A DNA stretch of 64,000 nucleotides from Bin87 sp965261195. Its GTDB lineage: Bacteria > Chloroflexota > Dehalococcoidia > Lucifugimonadales > UBA3495. Below, in pieces: positions 58,731 through 64,000 of the stretch; the first letter of the stretch is position 1; each line of letters starts with the position of its first letter. The stretch covers positions 2,976,001-3,040,000 of the forward strand of contig OZ253455.1 in NCBI GenBank assembly GCA_965261195.1. The letters are read 5' to 3'. The position numbers and the translations under genes were made by a program. The notes beneath the pieces are model-generated. The model was not told the DNA's origin. It did not search any database and saw only the letters and a list, made by a program, of their open reading frames with translations.

Positions 58731-59600
58731 TTACTCCGATGCGGAATAGGCTTCGGCTTGTTGGCTGGAGATTACCGGATTGCTCACGATGGGGCGATTC
58801 AATCCCAACAGCTCGCGTACCCGTTCGTTGGCGCGATTCAGCCTTATGGCAGCAGTAGGGAATTGGGGATTGTTGGCGTTATAGACAGAGTGGCGTTCGG
58901 CTATTCCATCATCAAGCCATTGGTCCACCAGTTGATAGCACACATGGTCGGTTGTCGTAACACCCCAATCCAGCATCCACTCCGTGCATAGCTTGTTATA
59001 CCCCACGAAACTGAGATTCGCCTCAATCCGGTCCATATTCCTGATAAAGGTCTGGAGGGCATCATCCACTTTCTGGGCAGTTTGCTGTTCAATGGAAACA
59101 TTGCCATGCTCAGGCAGATTGAACCCCTCCAGTTCGGCTTCCAGGGGAAACAGCGGAGTGACCGCCAGCATATCCCGCGCTACGGACTGGCTGAAAGCGC
59201 AGAGGACAATCCGCCGGCCGAGGGCGCGGGCCCGGTCCACCAGTATCTGAAAGTCGGAATCGCCCGTGCCGAGCACGATGACACCACAGTCATCCCGGTC
59301 GCGCAGCCAGTCGTACACCTCCAGCAGCATCGCCGGGTCGGTGCGGTCTTTGCCGGCCATTGTGCGCGGCGCCTGGTAGGGCTGTATGCCGGCGGCGTTG
59401 AAAGCCACGCCATCATCGGGGCGCAAGCTCCAGTCGCCGAAAGCCTTGCCGCCATGCACCTCACCAAACACCTGGCCCACGTTCGTCATGGCCCGGCACA
59501 AGGCTTCCGGATTCACGCTTTTCCGATACGACTGGGCTCCGCGACGGATGTTTTCCCAGTCAATAGCAATTAGTACGCCGTTGGGAGTAGATTCTTCCAT
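58731..59600 (-). CDS. NYN domain (PIN-like) nuclease family protein
   Basis: 289 residues from the ATG at 59600. NGVLIAIDWENIRRGAQSYR holds the first Asp and the WENIR motif; FGDWSLRPDDGVAF, LRDRDDCGVIVLGTGDSDFQ and ALGRRIVLCAFSQSVARDML follow the NYN/LabA pattern (GDSDF with two Asp). These are Mg-dependent RNase-like domains, and some act in RNA surveillance or defence. C-terminal 130 residues form an additional helical/wHTH-like domain (NVSIEQQTAQKVDDALQTF; LDWGVTTTDHVCYQLVDQWL). 64 bases after the PaREP1-like gene. Confidence 0.88.
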   Translation of the reverse strand: MEESTPNGVLIAIDWENIRRGAQSYRKSVNPEALCRAMTNVGQVFGEVHGGKAFGDWSLRPDDGVAFNAAGIQPYQAPRTMAGKDRTDPAMLLEVYDWLRDRDDCGVIVLGTGDSDFQILVDRARALGRRIVLCAFSQSVARDMLAVTPLFPLEAELEGFNLPEHGNVSIEQQTAQKVDDALQTFIRNMDRIEANLSFVGYNKLCTEWMLDWGVTTTDHVCYQLVDQWLDDGIAERHSVYNANNPQFPTAAIRLNRANERVRELLGLNRPIVSNPVISSQQAEAYSASE

Positions 59601-59664
59601 TGCAAATAGCCTGTTTGATTTAATGACGCTGGTGTTAGTTGAAAAGTCTTCGACAACCGATAGC

Positions 59665-60153
59665 TCAGGTCGTCGGCTGGTCGGGCCAATAAAGTTCGTA
59701 CAGCCGCTCGGATAGACGTTCACATAGCTGAAGCCCCAGCTCAACCTCTCGTTCCGTTTCTGCGTTTTCGTAAAAATTAGCGTGAAGGCTGCGGGCAGTG
59801 CGAAAACCGGTACGGATCAGTTCTTCGCTATCGGTATCACCGGCATCGCGCGCCAGTTCAGCCAACTCCCGCACTACCTGCCAGATGGACCGATGGGCGT
59901 GAATTACTCCCCCGTGCTGGGCGCTGATGGCTTTGACGGTCTCTGCCACCAGGCCCCATGCCTTGTTGGACGCTTGCGGCAAACTATCGTCGTCGTTCTC
60001 CGACAGATGCTGCCAGGCGCTCCGGCGGAAAGCCTTCCCCAGGATTACGTAGTTAACCGGCGGCTGGTCGGCATCGCCCGGTTGGGCCGGATCACGGACG
60101 ACAGCGAGTCCGCGCGCGATGGCAGTAGCGATGGTTTCATTAGAGTAAGTCAT
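59665..60153 (-). CDS. PaREP1/HEPN-like protein, copy 1
   Basis: 162 residues. Helical. SAWQHLSENDDDSLPQASNK, AWGLVAETVKAISAQHGGVI, HAHRSIWQVVRELAELARDA and ARSLHANFYENAETEREVEL follow the PaREP1 family HEPN layout (ASEKxWGAxxxxxKAIAxxxG, HxxL, LHxNFYE). HEPN proteins include ribonucleases and toxins of conflict systems. Paralogous to the gene at 60200 throughout. Located before an NYN-type nuclease on the same strand. Confidence 0.8.
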   Translation of the reverse strand: MTYSNETIATAIARGLAVVRDPAQPGDADQPPVNYVILGKAFRRSAWQHLSENDDDSLPQASNKAWGLVAETVKAISAQHGGVIHAHRSIWQVVRELAELARDAGDTDSEELIRTGFRTARSLHANFYENAETEREVELGLQLCERLSERLYELYWPDQPTT

Positions 60154-60199
60154 ATCAGATCAAGCGGTCATCCGACGTTTTCATTTGGTATATAGCCCA

Positions 60200-60682
60200 T
60201 CACGCCGCCGGCCGGTCCGGCCAAAACAGCTCGTATAGTCGTTCTGAAAGTTCCTCGGACAACTGCAATCCCTGCTCAACTTCTAGCGGAGATTCTTCGT
60301 TTTCATAGAAATTTGCGTGTAAACCCCGGGCGTTTCGAAAACCGTTGTTGATCCAGGCAGCCGACTCTGCGTCGCCGGATTCCTTGATCAACTCGGAAAG
60401 TTCCCGCAGCACCAGCCAGATAGAGCGGTGCGTGTGGATGACGCCGCCGTGGTGCGCGCTAATCGCTTTCACCGTTTCGGCAACCATGCCCCAGGCTTTG
60501 TTGGACGCCTGCGGAAGGTCTCCATCGTCCCGGAGATGTCGCCACGCCCCCTGCCGAAAGTCGTCGCTCATTCTGGCGTACATTAATGCCGACTTGGTGC
60601 CGTCGTCGGGACGCGCCGGATCACGGGCGGCAGCGAGTCCGCGCGCGATGGCAGTAGCGATGATTTCATTTGAGTGAGTCAT
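60200..60682 (-). CDS. PaREP1/HEPN-like protein, copy 2
   Basis: 160 residues. GAWRHLRDDGDLPQASNKAW, GMVAETVKAISAHHGGVIHT, HRSIWLVLRELSELIKESGD and ARGLHANFYENEESPLEVEQ. Same organisation as copy 1 with conserved N-K-AWG, K-AIS, H-x-H-R-S, and LHANFYEN. The two genes lie 46 bases apart and begin with the same MT(Y/H)SNE(T/I)IATAIARGL. A recent tandem duplicate with several substitutions. Confidence 0.8.
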   Translation of the reverse strand: MTHSNEIIATAIARGLAAARDPARPDDGTKSALMYARMSDDFRQGAWRHLRDDGDLPQASNKAWGMVAETVKAISAHHGGVIHTHRSIWLVLRELSELIKESGDAESAAWINNGFRNARGLHANFYENEESPLEVEQGLQLSEELSERLYELFWPDRPAA

Positions 60683-60786
60683 GTTCGATTACCGGAGTTA
60701 GTGTAACATTATAATGCAATATTGGCCCTGCTCAATCAGGTTGCCACCTTGCAGCAACCGCCGGAGCTATGGAGGAACGGAAATAG

Positions 60787-61611
60787 ATGTCTACCTACGA
60801 ATTCGTCGAATACGCCGCCGATGCAGCTAGCCACATCGCCCGCATTACGTTGAACCGCCCCGAGCGCCTCAACGCCCTGAACGACCAGATGCAACTCGAG
60901 GTCACCGATGCTTTGACGCAGGCGGAGTCTGACAACGACGTTCGGGTGGTCATTATCACCGGCGCTGGGCGCGCGTTCTGCGCCGGCGGTGACCTGAATG
61001 ATTTGGGCGGCTCATCGGATGGCAACGGCGCCGGCTGGACATCGGGCAATGCCGACGAAGTACGACGGAGTTTCCGCTCGGCGCAGGGGATGATTCTAGG
61101 CGTGCAGCAATGCGAAAAGCCGGTTATCGCCATGGTGAACGGCGTGGCCACCGGCGCCGGACTGGACCTGGCCTGCGCCTGCGACATCCGTATTGGCACC
61201 GCCCGCTCCCGGTTCATGTCAGCCTACGTTCGCATCGGATTGTTCCCCGGGTTTGGCGGCACCTGGCTCTATCCGCGCACGCTGGGCAGCCTGGGGCGCG
61301 CCGCCGAGATGCTGTTCACCGGCGATTTCCTGGAGGCCGACGAAGCATACCGGCTGGGCTTCCTGAACCGGCTGGTCGATGCAGACGAGCTGGAAGCCAC
61401 CACTATATCGATGGCGGAACGTATCGCCGCCGGCCCGCCCATCGCCATTCGACTCTCCAAGCTGATGCTGTACAAGGGCCTGGAGTTCGACCTGGAAACC
61501 GCGATGAAGATGGCGGCCGCCGGCGAGACCATCACCCTCACTTCTCAGGACCATGTTGAAGGCGTAACGGCCTTCCGCCAGAAGCGGGCCGCGGAGTATA
61601 GAGACCAATAG
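60787..61611 (+). CDS. enoyl-CoA hydratase/isomerase family protein
   Basis: 274 residues. ARITLNRPERLNALNDQMQL, VVIITGAGRAFCAGGDLNDL, EKPVIAMVNGVATGAGLDLA, CACDIRIGTARSRFMSAYVR, GLFPGFGGTWLYPRTLGSLG. The crotonase oxyanion-hole motifs AFCAGGDL and GVATGAG are present, and both catalytic acids (in the RIGLFPGFGG and GFLNRLVD region) look plausible. Hydrates enoyl-CoA in fatty acid or acyl-CoA breakdown. GGAGGAA before the ATG. Confidence 0.93.
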   Translation: MSTYEFVEYAADAASHIARITLNRPERLNALNDQMQLEVTDALTQAESDNDVRVVIITGAGRAFCAGGDLNDLGGSSDGNGAGWTSGNADEVRRSFRSAQGMILGVQQCEKPVIAMVNGVATGAGLDLACACDIRIGTARSRFMSAYVRIGLFPGFGGTWLYPRTLGSLGRAAEMLFTGDFLEADEAYRLGFLNRLVDADELEATTISMAERIAAGPPIAIRLSKLMLYKGLEFDLETAMKMAAAGETITLTSQDHVEGVTAFRQKRAAEYRDQ

Positions 61612-61641
61612 GGCTGGGACGTCCCAAGTCTGTCCCAGCCC
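61611..61641 (+). terminator. hairpin after the enoyl-CoA hydratase gene
   Basis: GGGCTGGGAC-gtcccaagtct-GTCCCAGCCC, a perfect 10-bp stem one base into the gap after the stop. No T-tract. Also faces the 3' end of the broken VWA gene. Confidence 0.55.
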
Positions 61642-61672
61642 ATTGGCGCCGCGGCGGAACCGGGCGGCGGCT

Positions 61673-63029
61673 TTACTTTTGGTAGGTTGGCTCAAAGTAA
61701 TGGTCGGCCCGCTCCACCAGGTCGCGCAGTTCCCGGTAAGTCCGGTTCTCGTTCAGGTCGGATTCTACGGTGTCGAGCAATTCGGCAACAGCATCCAGGT
61801 CGTTGCACTGGGCCCAAACCGACCCTCGGAGCAGTTCGGCAAATTCAGCCGCCGCCGCAGTCTGCCGGAAGTAAGGATCCGTAGCTGACAGGTCGGCAGT
61901 AGTCTCGCCCAACCGGATATCGGCGGACAACTCGGTGGCTTCCCGCGTTTGCGGGTCCAGCCAGCGCAATCGGGCAGTGGCCAGCGCTGAGTCGCTGGCG
62001 ACGTCATCGTGCAACCGCAGTTCGTACAGGGCCGAAACGTCCCTCGCAAAGCCCACCTCTCCAAAGTCCAAAGAGTCGTCGCGGAAGTCCTCGTCCGCAA
62101 CGGCGCGGTTTTCGTAACCGATGAGACGATACTTGCGAACCGCGTCCGGATAGAATTCCACCTGCACCCGTGCGTCCTGTGCGGTTTCGCTGAATACGCC
62201 GGGTACGCTTTCCTACAGGAACCGCTCCGCAGCATTGCGGTCTGACCTATAGTGGTAGGCGCCGTTGCCGCGGTTGGCCAGCGCCTCGAGCAGCACGTCA
62301 TTGTAATTGCCCGATGCGCCGACACCGATGGTGGTCAACGTGGCGTTGCGCTGTGCGTAGTCGTCCACGATTTTGAGGATGGACTCAGGGCCGGTTGCGC
62401 CCACGTTGGCTACTCCGTCGGACAGCAATACCAGCCGGACTTTGCGACCATCGTCCATCTCATCGGACGCCAGGTCGTAAGCCAGCCGCAGGCCGGCCTC
62501 GGCGAAGGTGCTGCCACCCGCCCGCATTTTCCGTGCTGCGCTGACGATGTCACGCGTATCCTCTCCATCGGTGAAGTGGTGGGCAACCACGACGGAGTCG
62601 GCGTAGGTTACGATGGCAGCCCGGTCTCTGGGTAGCATCCGGTCGGCGATGCCCTCGATTACTTCCTTCGCTAACCCCAGCCGGTTGTCGGCCTCCATGG
62701 AGCCGGAAACGTCAACTACGAAAATCAACGAAACCGGGTCGCGGTCTGTGGTGGGGGCCGGGTTGCTGACACCGACCCGCAGGAGCACATAGCATCGCCG
62801 GGGGCCGGGCTGCGGCAGGCGTGGGTTCGCCGGTATTCCGATGCGACGAGGGGGCGGTTGTCGCCGAGAGTGATTGAATCTGGTTGGTCGTCCGGCTGGG
62901 TGGTGACGAGGCCGGAGGCGACTCGCTTTCGGATGGGGTTTGCACCCCTCCGCACGCGATGGTGAACAGGGCCACCACAGACAGTGTTGCAATGGTTGAC
63001 GTAACTCGAATGAACTTCGGATATCGCAT
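61673..63029 (-). pseudogene. broken VWA-domain lipoprotein gene (frameshift plus nonsense)
   Basis: Starts at ATG 63029: MRYPKFIRVTSTIATLSVVA then LFTIACGG, a lipoprotein signal with a Cys lipobox, and a Ser/Pro/Thr-rich spacer. The frame changes at a G5 run (62800-62804); the new frame encodes SLIFVVDVSGSMEADNRLGL, the VWA MIDAS motif DVSGS, and LVLLSDGVANVGATGPESIL. A TAG at 62213-62215 then interrupts ERFL-stop-ESVPGVFSETAQ, and the same frame continues to 61673 (LIGYENRAVADEDFRDDS). The intact gene would encode about 451 residues. A pseudogene unless both lesions are assembly errors. Confidence 0.85.
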
Positions 63030-63149
63030 TGTTCCTCCCGTTTCGCGCTAATGCCTATCATGGCAACCTATACGGGGGGTGCGGCTCCCTGGATTTATCC
63101 GCCACTGCATTACTGCTTGGATTGCTCTTCACGCGTGCCCACTTTAATT

Positions 63150-63367
63150 TGTCATTGCGAGCGCAGCGTGGCAATCTCGTCGCCGTAGCAATTGTCGCCG
63201 TAGCAATGATGGTTCGCCGACGTGTGTTCAACCTTCTTATCGAGATTGCCACGTCGCTCGACAAGCTCGGGATGAGCGGGCGTTGCTCTCAAACGACAAG
63301 TGGTGGTGGGCGCTCCTCGCAACGACAATAATGACAATAGGGTGGTTGGTTTGACTGCGTGGGTACG
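63150..63367. mobile_element. MITE-like element copy 3
   Basis: Arm TGTCATTGCGAGCGCAGCG at 63150, interior GACGTGTGTTCAACCTTC, inverted arm CGAGATTGCCACGTCGC up to about 63258, where it passes into a second repeat (CTCGACAAGCTCGGGATGAG), then AAGTGGTGGTGGGCGCTCCT shared with copy 1. The gap 63030-63423 contains nothing else. Confidence 0.7.
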
Positions 63368-63423
63368 TGTGAGGGATTGCTCTGGTTTGAGCGAGCCGCC
63401 GGCGGTGATAGAATGCCCGGACT

Positions 63424-64000
63424 ATGACAGCAGACAACAGCCTTTCCCCGCACGGCGGCGCCCTGATTGAACGCGTCCAACCACTGACGTCCAATGACAC
63501 GGCGCGGGTCGCCGGCCTCGCTGCCATCGAGGTGCGCGACCAGGTGGCAACGGAGTGCGTCAACATTGCCTACGGATTTTTCTCCCCGCTCACCGGTTTC
63601 ATGGGCCGCGCCGACGTGGAATCCGTTGCCAATTCCATGCGGCTCACCGGAGGGTTGGTCTGGCCCATCCCGATTGTCCTGGACGTGGCTGACTCGGAAA
63701 TCCGGCGCCTCGGCTTACAGGTGGGGGACACTGCACTGCTCACGTATCAGGGCAACCCGCTCGCGACGCTGGATGTAGCGGAGATATTCGCCACCGATTT
63801 GACCGCACTGGCCGAGCGTGTCTACGGCACTGCCGACCGAGCGCACCCCGGGGTGCAGCGTACACTGGACTACGCCGACCGCTTCGTAGCCGGGGACATC
63901 ACGCTGGTTTGCGAACCCGTCATCAATCCGCCTTTCGACCGGTTCTGGCGAACGCCCCGCCAGCTGCGTTCGGAGTTGGCCGAGGCCCAATGGGGCCGGG
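63424..64000 (+). CDS. sat: sulfate adenylyltransferase (ATP sulfurylase), partial at window end
   Basis: 192 codons are visible from ATG 63424 to the window edge, all open: MTADNSLSPHGGALIERVQP, IAYGFFSPLTGFMGRADVES, GLVWPIPIVLDVADSEI, VGDTALLTYQGNPLATLDVA. The ATP-PUA N-terminal domain with FSPLTGFM and W-P-I-P-I-V-LD is diagnostic. It makes adenosine-5'-phosphosulfate from ATP and sulfate, or the reverse in sulfur oxidation. The catalytic QxRN and HxxH motifs lie beyond the window. Confidence 0.9.
   Translation, partial: MTADNSLSPHGGALIERVQPLTSNDTARVAGLAAIEVRDQVATECVNIAYGFFSPLTGFMGRADVESVANSMRLTGGLVWPIPIVLDVADSEIRRLGLQVGDTALLTYQGNPLATLDVAEIFATDLTALAERVYGTADRAHPGVQRTLDYADRFVAGDITLVCEPVINPPFDRFWRTPRQLRSELAEAQWGR

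Noticed and set aside
62213..62215. In-frame TAG as pyrrolysine or readthrough codon in the VWA gene
   Set aside because: The same gene also has a frameshift, so simple decay explains the TAG; no pyrrolysine genes are in view.
1..64000. Search for tRNA and rRNA genes
   Set aside because: I looked for TPsiC-arm-like GGTTCRANTC patterns and cloverleaf context in the gaps and found none convincing; a covariance-model scan would be decisive.

Overview
The window is 64 kb of GC-rich, gene-dense bacterial chromosome with no rRNA, tRNA, CRISPR or phage structural genes that I could see. The gene repertoire is that of a metabolically versatile, probably uncultured heterotroph. It includes an F420-type LLM oxidoreductase and an NADPH:F420 reductase-like protein, a CaiB/BaiF CoA-transferase next to a thiolase-like/DUF35 pair, Ldh-family and FAH-family catabolic enzymes, a xanthine-dehydrogenase-type molybdopterin subunit, three-gene nitrile hydratase parts and many Uma2 genes. 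This resembles SAR202/Dehalococcoidia-type Chloroflexota, but that placement is inference from gene content only and a marker-gene tree would be needed.

Layout. 1-7.8 kb: ABC-receptor tail, ParA with a small partner, FAH hydrolase, two oxidoreductases, TauE exporter, a membrane/coiled-coil protein, 5-formyl-THF cycloligase and a YIP1 protein. 7.9-13.7 kb: a consensus-like promoter, then GreA-family factor, lysS, three Uma2 genes and serS; each extra Uma2 copy is preceded by a duplicated lysS 3' end fused in frame to the serS start codon. 13.8-18.0 kb: a type III Mod/Res system. 18.0-22.3 kb: polysaccharide deacetylase and a three-part nitrile hydratase (beta-N, beta-C, alpha) split by a three-gene cassette that encodes a glycine-zipper membrane protein. 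22.3-25 kb: heptad-repeat/nuclease-like protein, rpiB, alcohol dehydrogenase. 25-33.8 kb: GIY-YIG protein, HigA-HigB-HigA, LLM oxidoreductase, nucleotidyltransferase/HEPN pair, xanthine-dehydrogenase-type gene, RelE-type toxin/antidote followed by a second, diverged copy of the xanthine-dehydrogenase gene tail, then two decayed genes (GIY-YIG-like and a YyaL/DUF255 N-terminus) and an orphan antidote. 33.8-48 kb: small proteins, NPD/F420 reductase, VOC proteins, a GmrSD-like DUF262/DUF1524 protein, PIG-L deacetylase, Uma2, PEP-mutase-family enzyme, DUF429, three cupins, DUF2851, MBL hydrolase. 48-51.2 kb: CaiB transferase, Cys-less thiolase-like protein and DUF35 partner. 51.3-54.3 kb: a minus-strand run with a two-domain RelB-type antitoxin, YafQ-type toxin, small protein, DNA methyltransferase and PD-(D/E)XK-like endonuclease. 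54.4-64 kb: TPR fragment, atypical SDR, inositol monophosphatase-family, Uma2, threonine synthase, NYN protein with two PaREP1/HEPN-like paralogues, enoyl-CoA hydratase, a broken VWA lipoprotein gene and the start of ATP sulfurylase.

Two themes stand out. First, the density of conflict and stress modules is high: at least five toxin-antitoxin or HEPN loci, three restriction-type systems and five Uma2 genes. Several are inserted at the 3' ends of housekeeping genes together with duplicated host-gene tails. Second, intergenic space is occupied by several families of short repeats: an approximately 103-bp MITE-like element with ATTGCGAGCG arms, CCCTCTCCC/GGGAGAGGG units, and a GTAGGGGCGAATAA palindrome. 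These repeats produce many spurious reading frames. Functions are assigned by motif reading only; no searches were run.
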